A stretch of 64,000 bases of DNA from Idiomarina aminovorans (GTDB taxonomy: Bacteria > Pseudomonadota > Gammaproteobacteria > Enterobacterales > Alteromonadaceae), in the NCBI RefSeq assembly GCF_023155095.1, contig NZ_JAKNDA010000001.1, forward strand, positions 1 through 64,000, given 5' to 3'. The number at the start of each line of letters is the position of its first letter. Position 1 is the first letter of the stretch. The notes under the pieces are model-generated. The model was not told where the DNA came from and searched no databases. It was given only the letters and a program-made list of their open reading frames with translations. The position numbers were made by a program, and so were the translations under genes. Shown here piece after piece: positions 1-7,669 of this stretch.

Positions 1-1029
1 AGCATGCTGCCAAAGAGCATCACTACTCCAAGCCTACTGGCCCAAATCATCACGGCTAAGTTCCAGTATGGCCTGCCGCTGTATCGTCAAGAAGCGATGT
101 TTAAGCAGTTCGGCGCCGATATCAGTCGCCAGACCATGAGCCGTTGGCTGGTAGCTGTCAGCCAAAAACTTGAGCCACTGTACCAGCGCATGCATGACCT
201 TCTCGTGCAGCAGCCGGTGCTGTGGGCGGACGAGACAACAATAAAAGTCATCCAGTCTGAGAAAAGTAAGTCCTACATGTGGGTGTATGGTTGCGGCACA
301 GATAAGCCACCGCCCGATAATACCTCATCACCACCGAACATCGTACTGTATGACTATCAGGATGGTCGCGGTGGGTCACATCCGAAAGACTTCCTGCAGG
401 GTTACCGTGGACCATTGCAAGTGGACGGCTATCAAGGTTACGAGCAAACCGATGCTATCCTTGCCGGTTGCTGGGCACATGCCAGACGTAAGTTCGTGGA
501 CGCCAAAACCGTGCAGGGAAAAAAGAAAACCGGTAAAGCCGATGCTGCGATTGCGTTTATTCAAAAGCTGTACCGTGTTGAACGGCTGATGGCTGATAAG
601 TCAGCGGATGAGCGTTTGCATGCACGACAAAGCGAGTCCGCAGCTGTAATGAGCGACTTTAAAGAGTGGCTTGATAGGCAGTTGAATCAAGTGCCACCGA
701 CCAGTGTGCTGGGCAAAGCCTTGCAATACACATTGAACCAGTGGTCGAAGTTGCAAGTGTATTTAACCGACGGACGCATTAATATCGATAACAACCGCGC
801 CGAGCGCGCGATAAAACCGTTCGTCATCGGTCGCAAAGCCTGGCTGTTCGCCAACACCCATGGTGGTGCCGATGCCAGTGCCGTGCTTTACAGCCTGGTC
901 GAAACGGCCAAGGCTAATAACCTACAACCGATTGACTACCTGATGAGCCTGTTCGGGCAGTGGCCACTTATTAACGACAGCGATAATATCGACCACCTGC
1001 TGTCCTGGAATATCGAGCTCACACGCTAG
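1..1029 (+). CDS. tnpC: IS66-family transposase (TnpC), N-terminally cut by window edge
   Basis: DDE transposase of the IS66 family. The frame is open to base 1, and about 340 residues are visible of a family length near 500. The catalytic-core features are present: an acidic residue in LWADETTIKV, a second in LQVDGYQGYE followed by GCWAHARRKF, and the downstream glutamate in NIDNNRAERAIKPFVIGRK. The C-terminal IDYLMSLFGQWPL segment, typical of the family tail, is present, so the 3' end looks intact. The N-terminal zinc-binding and helix-turn-helix region is outside the window, so it is unknown whether the whole gene is functional. Confidence 0.93.
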   Translation, partial: SMLPKSITTPSLLAQIITAKFQYGLPLYRQEAMFKQFGADISRQTMSRWLVAVSQKLEPLYQRMHDLLVQQPVLWADETTIKVIQSEKSKSYMWVYGCGTDKPPPDNTSSPPNIVLYDYQDGRGGSHPKDFLQGYRGPLQVDGYQGYEQTDAILAGCWAHARRKFVDAKTVQGKKKTGKADAAIAFIQKLYRVERLMADKSADERLHARQSESAAVMSDFKEWLDRQLNQVPPTSVLGKALQYTLNQWSKLQVYLTDGRINIDNNRAERAIKPFVIGRKAWLFANTHGGADASAVLYSLVETAKANNLQPIDYLMSLFGQWPLINDSDNIDHLLSWNIELTR

Positions 1030-1117
1030 CGTCAATTATCCTGGCCGGTTAAATGGCCAACAAAATTGACCCACCTGGAAAATACTACGGTCAATGTGTG
1101 CTACTAGCGACGCTTAC
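1..1117 (+). mobile_element. IS66-family insertion sequence, 3' part
   Basis: The left part lies outside the window. The transposase occupies most of the visible piece. The likely right end is at 1117, where the sequence finishes in GCGACGCTTAC; read inward on the other strand this is GTAAGCGTCGC, resembling the GTAAGCG start of IS66-family terminal repeats. If so, the 8-bp target duplication would be 1118-1125 (ttagttga), which cannot be checked without the left end. The accessory genes tnpA and tnpB would be upstream and are not visible. Confidence 0.75.
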
Positions 1118-1309
1118 TTAGTTGAATCTGGAGTAATATTGTATAGAGACTGCCATCAAAATTTAACGATTAGACTTAACTGGCAGCCCTACATAAACAA
1201 TTAAAGCAAATATGCTAACAAAAGGTATGAGACCTAAAATAATCGGAAAATATAGCTTGTAGTTCTTTTGGGATGCAATAATGATTAAACAAATCAAAAT
1301 GATAAGCTG

Positions 1310-1319
1310 AAAAAGTGGT
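1310..1319. repeat. 10-bp target-site duplication, left copy (partner 2574-2583)
   Basis: The sequence aaaaagtggt occurs immediately outside both ends of the ISAs1-type element, at 1310-1319 and 2574-2583. The length fits the 8-10 bp duplications made by this family. A perfect duplication means the element arrived by transposition and has not been rearranged since. Confidence 0.85.
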
Positions 1320-2573
1320 TAGGGCAACCGCATGAATGCTTATTAATTGACCATCCTGCTAAACCCTGCTGTTAAAACAGCCTCTAGGTAGCTGGCTTTC
1401 ATCCAGGCCCGTTTTTGCTTAGCCGGGATGCTGCCTTTTGATGACTCAGCACGCAGCATATTCAATGCTAAGTGGCGCAGCATCGACCAGTTTTCAGCTC
1501 CGTGGTTCTGGTGTATCTGGCAATCGTCTTCACCCATGCTCACGTCCAGTACCCAGTGCAGACTGTTTTCTACAGCCCAGTGTGAACGTACCGCTTCGGC
1601 CAGTTGCTGCTCAGTCAGTGTTGCTGAGCTGATGTGGTAACGGTATGTCAGTTTAGGTGCTTTCCCTCTCTGCTGACGAAAGCTCATGCTCATTCCTAGG
1701 GTTTTTAATTCTGGCCATCCAGGAAACGCTTTACTGACGACTTCTGCGCTCAGCACATGGTAGATACGAGCGTCTATGCGGCCATGCTTTTGTTCGAAGC
1801 TTAAGCCGCCAAGTGGCGCTTTGCGTGCTTCAGAAAAGGCATGTTCCACCGCCTTGAAGAGTTTGCCGTGGTTTCTTTTGAGCGTAAACAGATAATCACC
1901 ACCTTGCTCCACAATTTCCTCTGCGATACGAGTCTGGCAGCCCATGGCGTCAATCGATACCAAGGTATCCTGGATATCAAGTAACTGAATAAGCTCAGGG
2001 ATCGCCGTGATTTCGTTTGATTTTTCTGAGGTCTTTATCTGACCAAGCACGACTTGATTGGCACACGCAAACGCATTGACCATGTGTATCGTTGATTGGC
2101 GGTCGCCCCGCTGGTATGAGCTTCGCAGTGTTTTACCGTCAATCGCAATCATTTGTCCTTCGGTGCTTTCATGGACCGCCTGCATCCAGTTGATAAAGCA
2201 GGCTCTGAACTGTTCCGGGTCAATCCGCGAAATGGTACGGGCAATGGTATCATCGACTGGCACGCCTTCGCGTAAGTAACCATGCTGTTGAAACCAGTCA
2301 ATGTGGCCATCGGCATAATCGCGGATCTCGCTCCAGCCCTCGGCTCCGGCGACAACACCACATAAAGTAATAAACAGAATATCCTCAAGAGGATAGGTTA
2401 CTTTTGCTGACTGACGTGTATCGGCTAAATCGCCAAAGTGCGTGGTGAAGGCTTCGATATACATGGTTTCACTCTCCGTAAAAGAGAGTATAAGATCACG
2501 ACTAAGCCGGATCGTCAAATGGATCGTTTACTAACCACTTAAGTGGTTAAGAAACGTTCACGATCTTGCCCTG
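1320..2573 (-). mobile_element. Complete ISAs1-family insertion sequence
   Basis: This 1254-bp element contains one transposase gene. The terminal inverted repeats are imperfect: the left end reads agggcaaccgcatgaatgct and the right end, on the opposite strand, reads agggcaagatcgtgaacgtt. The outermost base differs between the ends (T versus C). Perfect 10-bp direct repeats flank it. A palindrome, taaccacttaagtggtta, lies at 2532-2549 inside the right end, upstream of the transposase. The element splits a small membrane-protein gene. Confidence 0.88.
1343..2464 (-). CDS. ISAs1-family transposase
   Basis: DDE transposase of the ISAs1 (H-repeat-associated) type, 373 residues from the chosen ATG, close to the usual family length. 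The N-terminal DDE_Tnp_1-associated segment (LEDILFITLCGVVAGAEGW) is followed by the catalytic core. Visible core motifs are MIAIDGKTLR, VSIDAMGCQ and the C-terminal RSHWAVENSLHWVLDV with its glutamate. The start at 2464 is preferred over an upstream one at 2518 because GGAGAG lies just before it. No frameshift or stop is seen, so the gene is likely functional. Confidence 0.93.
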   Translation of the reverse strand: MYIEAFTTHFGDLADTRQSAKVTYPLEDILFITLCGVVAGAEGWSEIRDYADGHIDWFQQHGYLREGVPVDDTIARTISRIDPEQFRACFINWMQAVHESTEGQMIAIDGKTLRSSYQRGDRQSTIHMVNAFACANQVVLGQIKTSEKSNEITAIPELIQLLDIQDTLVSIDAMGCQTRIAEEIVEQGGDYLFTLKRNHGKLFKAVEHAFSEARKAPLGGLSFEQKHGRIDARIYHVLSAEVVSKAFPGWPELKTLGMSMSFRQQRGKAPKLTYRYHISSATLTEQQLAEAVRSHWAVENSLHWVLDVSMGEDDCQIHQNHGAENWSMLRHLALNMLRAESSKGSIPAKQKRAWMKASYLEAVLTAGFSRMVN

Positions 2574-2722
2574 AAAAAGTGGTAGTCCTAAAGCAATTGG
2601 ATGGAGTTGCCCCGTACGCATCATTTCAAATATAAACATATTAACCCCTTAGATAGATCTATTCTGTATTGTATAAAATAATGCTAATAAAAGACATCCT
2701 GAATTATATTAAACACCCAATT

Positions 2723-3307
2723 TTACTTTATGCGATTTACTTTAGTCCTGGTATTCTGGCTATCTTTCCCTAAATAAAAAGAAGATAGCGCCCCCCGCTC
2801 AATATATATTTCATCACCTTTCATAATTTTTAGGCGACTACTATCTTTTTTTGCCCAAATTTGACCGTTACCTAATTCATAAGTCGTGTCTCTAAACCTA
2901 GATTTATTTATTTTAACGATAGTAGCATAAATCTTTTGTACAATAGTTTCCTTTTCTCTGCTTTCAATTCCGAATGAAGTTTCGGAATGATTAGAACTCT
3001 CGGTATGACTGCCATCCCGGCCCGTAGAAGCAATCTGTGGCATTGTATTATTTGGCGAAACTTTAAGCGACTTCTCCGACTCCGCACTGTTTTTTGCAGC
3101 GCTTAAACTAGCTTTTCTTTCATCACTAGCAAGCGATGCGATTAACTTGTCAAGACAAAAAAGTCTTCTCTCGTCATTTTCAATTTGGGCGCACGCTTCA
3201 AGTTTTTTAGTGACTTCGTCAGCCATTGCAGTATTGACTATGCCCATCCCCATAACTAAAAATCCTACTTTAAAGATGGAGAGTGCTCGATGATTCGTTT
3301 TTTCCAT
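2723..3307 (-). CDS. Periplasmic hypothetical protein with VasI/TagO-like Cys motif
   Basis: This protein of about 194 residues has a signal peptide that probably ends at AMA before DEV. The mature N-terminus has a CAQIENDERRLFCLDKLI segment, a two-cysteine pattern (C, about 11 residues, RLFCxDxL) also found in VasI/TagO-type envelope proteins. Many unrelated-context periplasmic proteins share it, so no secretion role should be inferred. The middle is polar and low-complexity. The C-terminus (about 125-194) has a small beta-rich segment with GNGQIWAKKD and IERGALSSFYLG, like the OB-fold tails of such proteins. A GTG at 3319 is an alternative start. It sits between mobile elements and the oxygenase/receptor pair, with no obvious operon. 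Confidence 0.6.
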   Translation of the reverse strand: MEKTNHRALSIFKVGFLVMGMGIVNTAMADEVTKKLEACAQIENDERRLFCLDKLIASLASDERKASLSAAKNSAESEKSLKVSPNNTMPQIASTGRDGSHTESSNHSETSFGIESREKETIVQKIYATIVKINKSRFRDTTYELGNGQIWAKKDSSRLKIMKGDEIYIERGALSSFYLGKDSQNTRTKVNRIK

Positions 3308-3393
3308 AACTCTGCTCACATAATTTACGTTTAAAGTTCCTAAACACTAGCGAAAAAATCTAGGTAAGCTCTTAAGCTACTTAAGGATAGCTA

Positions 3394-4002
3394 TTATTTT
3401 TCATTATCATAAAATAATGGATAAATAAGTCGACCATTTTTAATATTCGTACCGAAACTGGGTCCTGCATTATGAAATAACCACGGCCGAAATAGAATCA
3501 GTCTGTTATACTTCATTAGAATATGGGTTATCAACTCCCATTTGCTTTGGTCTGTTCCATCCTTTAATAAATAATCATGCCAAAATGACTCAAAGGATTT
3601 GACACCCATTTTTTTTAAGTCTTTTTGATTTAGTGGTGCGCGGTCAGAATTAAGTAATTTATGACGATAGAAATCCGTACCCCCCTGGCAATCTTCATCC
3701 CGAGTCAAATACAAGATTCCTGACCACTGACATTTATCAATATGCACCCCCCCTTTACCTCTATCTCCTCCTAAAGCTACTCTGAACTTTCCATGGCTGT
3801 TACCTGGTGAAAGGGTTAATTCTTCTCCAACCAAATTAGATATCAGCTTATCAAGTCCGTTTATATAGAACGGCTGCTTTGAGTTACTCCCGGGGAAGTA
3901 AGTTTGTTTATCTGAATTGGCGTACTCCGCGTTTAATGCTTTCTGACGAAGGTTATCGATAAAATCAAGGAATTCATCTATGACAATAAGACTTTGGTAC
4001 AT
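3394..4002 (-). CDS. DUF6445-like putative 2-oxoglutarate/Fe(II) oxygenase
   Basis: A 202-residue protein resembling the DUF6445 family. The expected iron-binding set is visible: His87 and Asp89 in GGVHIDKCQWSG, and His177 in FRPWLFHNAGPSFG followed by Arg191. The GGTDFYRHK segment after the HxD motif is also typical. The start at 4002 is preferred over GTG 4026 because AGAGGTAA sits about nine bases upstream of this ATG. It lies downstream of and on the same strand as a large TonB-dependent receptor, beyond a terminator hairpin. DUF6445 genes are known next to TonB receptors, SapC and tryptophan-halogenase-like genes; no halogenase is present here. The substrate is unknown and the enzymatic role is inferred from the motif. 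Confidence 0.65.
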   Translation of the reverse strand: MYQSLIVIDEFLDFIDNLRQKALNAEYANSDKQTYFPGSNSKQPFYINGLDKLISNLVGEELTLSPGNSHGKFRVALGGDRGKGGVHIDKCQWSGILYLTRDEDCQGGTDFYRHKLLNSDRAPLNQKDLKKMGVKSFESFWHDYLLKDGTDQSKWELITHILMKYNRLILFRPWLFHNAGPSFGTNIKNGRLIYPLFYDNEK

Positions 4003-4056
4003 AAGATTAGCGTTACCTCTTTTCACTCAAAAACTGAATCCCATACAGCAATAAAA

Positions 4057-4080
4057 AAGCCGGGCAATTCTGCCCGGCTT
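4057..4080 (-). terminator. Rho-independent terminator after the TonB receptor
   Basis: A perfect 10-bp stem, aagccgggca / tgcccggctt, with a 4-base loop. Read on the minus strand it is followed by a run of T, so it should end transcription from the receptor gene that stops at 4098. The oxygenase-like gene starts 55 bases further on and may be expressed by read-through or from its own promoter. Confidence 0.9.
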
Positions 4081-4097
4081 TATCATATAACTGCATT

Positions 4098-7000
4098 TTA
4101 AAATTGGTAAGTAACACCTAAATTATAGATTCTGCCGTAGGTGAAACGCCCAATTGAAATTTCAACTGGTGACGGTTCCCAATCAAAAGCATTTAAGACG
4201 TTCGCTCTAAGGCTCAATCCTTCTGCCAATTGATAAGTTGCCCCCAAATCAAATGTCGTACGTGATGTAACCTCAGTATAAGGGTTACCATTTTGATCAA
4301 TATACTGAAGCGGTTCAGTCTGTTCAACGTCACGCTCAGTGCGACCCGTGTGGTTTACATCCATAAAGGCATACAAATCACCTACAGAATAACCAACTTG
4401 GAGATTAGCGACAATATCAGGATCACTAAACTCACCTGTATCATCTGTGAAGTCGAAACCAGTATTTGAAATCTCATTTTTACGCTGGTTAAACACTCTC
4501 AAGTTCCAACTCAGGCTACCAGAATCGGGACTGAAGAAGTCACCAACCAAAGGATAGTCTTTCAGATCGTTCCTGTAGTTCAACGAGTATTCGACCCCTT
4601 CAAAGTTACGTATAGCAGCATTAACATATCCTGACTGGAATGCGTCTACTTGTGGAAATTGGCCGTTTGGTAAGCGTGTGAATTGCCCACAGAACTCATT
4701 CGGAAAATCAGTTCCATCGTAACAAGCTTCAAGAATATCCGTTAATGAGAACTGTAGAATTGCGTCCTCAATATCAATTTGGATATAGTCCACTGACATA
4801 TTGAAGCCCTCAGCCCAACTCGGGGTGTAAACTATACCCACGTTAGTACTTTCTGCTTTTTCGTTCTCCAAGTTTTGATTCCCGCCAGTAAATCCTCGGC
4901 GTGAAGCATTTTGAATCTCAGAAGCGAAATCAGCAGGAAGGCCATCAGCTGCACAGTTAGCCTGACGAGTCGCTGGGTTTGGACCACTTTCTAGGTTACG
5001 CGCATCACAAGGATCGGTTGCAAAGCTTGTTGTCTCAACGACAGGCAAGAACAGTTCTGTTACAGCCGGCGCACGTGCTGTCTCAGAAATATTGCCCCGT
5101 ATCATAAGGTCTTCATATACGCGCCAGTTTAGTCCAGCGGCCCAGACATCATCTTGTCCCGCTAAGTCATTATCAATATTACGATACGAAGCATCTAATG
5201 TAAGATTTTGCAGTAAAGGAATATCCATCTCTTTAGAGATTAAAGGCGCTACAAATTCAACATACATATCTTCCGTTTTGTAGCCGCCAGCGGTTGCATT
5301 TGGTGCAAAACCAACCAACTCGGCTGAGCCATCAGGACGAAACTCGGCTTTCTCTGTGCGACGCTCATAACCTAATGCAAAGCCAAGAACACCTGCCGGA
5401 AGATCAATTAAGTCACCGCCGAGATATGCTGAAAAAATAGCTTGTTCAAGGCGAGATTGCCCTTGGTCATTATAGGTTACGTATTCTTTTGCAGCGTCGC
5501 TAATGGTTCCAAATGGATTCAACGGTGCACAGGTGTCTTTAGCCCCCAGAATATTTTCGGTGCCAGTTACCCCTTGTCCACTTGGGACAAAACCACCTTC
5601 ATAGTCATCAACGTAATTATAGCGACAGTCAATTTCACCTGTTTCAGGATTTAGACCAACATCCATCGCTGCCAGCCACTTAGCATCATCAATCGCTTTG
5701 TCTTGCGAGTAAACAGTTGAAATACCTTTTTGGTACCCAACAGACCAGTCGAAGAAGCGATCCATTGCATCAAATGAGCCGTTGAAGGTCAAATTGAAGC
5801 TGTTTACAGATGATTCATTAATAATTTCACGCTGCCCGAGATCAAGCCATCCTTTATGCATGTAAAAACTTGTTGGGCCACCAGCAAGTCCTTCAATTGT
5901 CTGGCGAGCGTCATTCGTCAAAAAGGGGTTGTCTGTATCAAACAGTAATGCACTACCGGTTCCGCCGAAGATACCTGAACTGTATTTCTGTGCTTGGTAC
6001 CCTTGGTTTGCAGCGTCTGAACGGTTAGCAAAAATAGACAAATCCAGGTTTACGTAATCGTTTATTTCATAATTACCTAAAACAGTAATATTGTATCTTT
6101 CAAAGCCCTCACGAGCCGTATTGGCTTCAGCGAGGTTAAGTCCATCGCCGCCCGACGCCCATATCTGGTTACCCGTTGGGTTGCCTGGATCATAAGGTAC
6201 TATAGTCCCCGAACCGTCAGGGTTAAACTGAATAAACTCACCACCCCACGCACCAAGTCCTAGGTTAGTAACGGCTGTTGGTCCCGGCGTAATTAGTCCA
6301 GAATTAGATAAAATACCCGCACGACCGTCTGGCACTAATAATACTTGGTTTGAAGGAATTTCACCGTCAGGACCCGGTACACCTTGACCCGCTGCTGGTG
6401 TGAATGAACTCCAGCTATTAGCTAAAGTCGGCACGCGTGAAGCAGCAATATTATCAGTTTCATTATATTCAACGGCAACTACCAAGTTACCACGGTCGTT
6501 GTCGAAGTTACCACCTAGTAGGCCACGAAACGATTGATCGCTATTGATCCCATCAACATAGCCATAGTCGAATGAAATTTCAGCGCCTTCATAGTCTTTT
6601 TTAAGAATATAGTTTACAACACCGGCTACGGCGTCTGCACCATATACCGGAGCACCGCCTACTTTCATAACTTCAATTCGTTCGATTAAAGAAACAGGTA
6701 TATTGTTAACATCAACCTGAGAGCCCGGTGCACTGCCGCCACCAACTGGCGAGTTGCTCGAAATGAATCGACTACCATTAATCAGTGTCAGTGTACGTTG
6801 AGAACCTAGGCCATATAGACTTATGGTATTTTGGCCTAAACCTTGCGAGGAAGCCTCTGTATTACCGCCAATCGTTGGGGTATTACCTGCACCAACTCCC
6901 GGTAGATCTAAAACACCTGTAATTGCGTTAGTTATACCTCTGTCTTTCAAATAGCTGTCATCAACAAAGTCAACTAACTGAGTTGGTTCAAGATCGACTC

Positions 7001-7172
7001 GTTTAACACGCGAACCTGTTACCTGAATTCGCTCTGCAACTTCTTCTTTTGCAGTCGTTTCTTCTTCATTTTGATTTTGCGCAGAGTCTTGCGCGTATAC
7101 CAAAGCAGGAAACCCTAAAGACGCAGCAACCGCTGCAGCCGTTAAGCTTTTTCGAAATGTCATATTTTTCAT
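4098..7172 (-). CDS. Large TonB-dependent outer-membrane receptor
   Basis: A 1024-residue receptor for active uptake across the outer membrane. It has a signal peptide ending near LVYAQ and an acidic, Gln/Asn-rich spacer. A TonB-box-like segment ERIQVTGSRVKR is followed by a plug domain (about residues 60-200; VMKVGGAPVYGADAVAGVVN is typical) and a long beta-barrel. It ends in a barrel signature, GRIYNLGVTYQF, with C-terminal Phe. The length and the GSRVKR-type N-terminus match receptors for complex substrates such as glycans or peptides rather than small ferric siderophore receptors. The ligand is unknown. The neighbouring DUF6445-like gene suggests a linked uptake or processing locus. Confidence 0.92.
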   Translation of the reverse strand: MKNMTFRKSLTAAAVAASLGFPALVYAQDSAQNQNEEETTAKEEVAERIQVTGSRVKRVDLEPTQLVDFVDDSYLKDRGITNAITGVLDLPGVGAGNTPTIGGNTEASSQGLGQNTISLYGLGSQRTLTLINGSRFISSNSPVGGGSAPGSQVDVNNIPVSLIERIEVMKVGGAPVYGADAVAGVVNYILKKDYEGAEISFDYGYVDGINSDQSFRGLLGGNFDNDRGNLVVAVEYNETDNIAASRVPTLANSWSSFTPAAGQGVPGPDGEIPSNQVLLVPDGRAGILSNSGLITPGPTAVTNLGLGAWGGEFIQFNPDGSGTIVPYDPGNPTGNQIWASGGDGLNLAEANTAREGFERYNITVLGNYEINDYVNLDLSIFANRSDAANQGYQAQKYSSGIFGGTGSALLFDTDNPFLTNDARQTIEGLAGGPTSFYMHKGWLDLGQREIINESSVNSFNLTFNGSFDAMDRFFDWSVGYQKGISTVYSQDKAIDDAKWLAAMDVGLNPETGEIDCRYNYVDDYEGGFVPSGQGVTGTENILGAKDTCAPLNPFGTISDAAKEYVTYNDQGQSRLEQAIFSAYLGGDLIDLPAGVLGFALGYERRTEKAEFRPDGSAELVGFAPNATAGGYKTEDMYVEFVAPLISKEMDIPLLQNLTLDASYRNIDNDLAGQDDVWAAGLNWRVYEDLMIRGNISETARAPAVTELFLPVVETTSFATDPCDARNLESGPNPATRQANCAADGLPADFASEIQNASRRGFTGGNQNLENEKAESTNVGIVYTPSWAEGFNMSVDYIQIDIEDAILQFSLTDILEACYDGTDFPNEFCGQFTRLPNGQFPQVDAFQSGYVNAAIRNFEGVEYSLNYRNDLKDYPLVGDFFSPDSGSLSWNLRVFNQRKNEISNTGFDFTDDTGEFSDPDIVANLQVGYSVGDLYAFMDVNHTGRTERDVEQTEPLQYIDQNGNPYTEVTSRTTFDLGATYQLAEGLSLRANVLNAFDWEPSPVEISIGRFTYGRIYNLGVTYQF

Positions 7173-7324
7173 GAGTAAAAACTCCCTGGAACGTTTTTAT
7201 TATATCGCTTCATTTAATAGAAGCTGTTTAAAAACTATCAGGAAGTTAATCAATTGTAAAATTTTAGTGGTTATTTTGTTATAAAAAGAGATATAAGAGA
7301 AAGTTAACCTTACAGGGTAGCCAA

Positions 7325-7446
7325 TCGGTTTATTCATATTTTTGTCCATTGACCAGCCAACAATGCGTCTAGAGAACAGGTCGATAACTGTTGCCACGTA
7401 AAGGAACCCTTCATAAGTGCACACAGTAAGTAATGTCGCTTACCCA
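7325..7446 (-). pseudogene. IS3-family transposase (orfB) remnant, frameshifted
   Basis: The minus strand encodes WVSDITY (7446-7426), then one extra base at 7425, then [30 protein letters not shown] from 7424. Together these form the start of the integrase core of an IS3-family OrfB, around the first catalytic Asp. The rest of the gene is absent; after about 7325 the frame encodes unrelated residues. It is a dead fragment with a +1 frameshift. Confidence 0.8.
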
Positions 7447-7450
7447 CTAG

Positions 7451-7571
7451 GGCGTGTTGATCTTTCCTGTACATATTTTATTCAGCAATACATCGGTAGC
7501 CACATCAATGAAAATGCCAGTGACACCATACGGGCATAATTTCTCGCTAACTTTTCATACCTAGTTGATAT
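7451..7571 (-). pseudogene. IS5-family element remnant (transposase C-terminus and one end)
   Basis: Bases 7571-7482 on the minus strand encode ISTRYEKLARNYARMVSLAF then SLMWLPMYC and a stop. This matches the conserved C-terminal tail (RYxKLARNF...) of IS5-family transposases. About 30 bases beyond the stop, GGCGTGTTGATCTTT starting at 7451 looks like the terminal inverted repeat, next to CTAG at 7447-7450, a target type used by part of this family. Only the last quarter of a gene or less remains. It abuts the IS3 scar, so two decayed elements lie end to end. Confidence 0.7.
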
Positions 7572-7669
7572 TCATAGGTAGGATCTTAAGGAAATAAAGC
7601 TTGAATGCATGCTCCAAATTTGATCAGCTGTTTATCGCCAAACAAACAACATGAGTCAAATTTGAAGAC

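Larger units (their letters stand above)
1163..2639 (-). pseudogene. Small two-TM membrane protein gene, interrupted by an ISAs1-type IS
   Basis: Removing the IS (1320-2573) and one copy of its 10-bp target duplication restores a continuous 70-codon minus-strand frame. It starts at the ATG at 2639, which is preceded by AAGGGG, and ends with TAA at 1163-1165. The reconstructed protein starts MFIFEMMRTGQLHP and has two strongly hydrophobic stretches, about residues 15-34 (with LIILICLIII) and 41-65 (with IPFVSIFALIV). It ends in VKSNR. The family is not recognised; it would be a small inner-membrane protein. The frame continues cleanly across the repaired site, which argues that this was a real gene. 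As it stands it is broken after about 23 codons. Confidence 0.7.

Noticed and set aside
2723-3307. Type VI secretion accessory protein
   Set aside because: Only the short two-cysteine motif resembles VasI/TagO; no secretion genes lie nearby and the motif is widespread.
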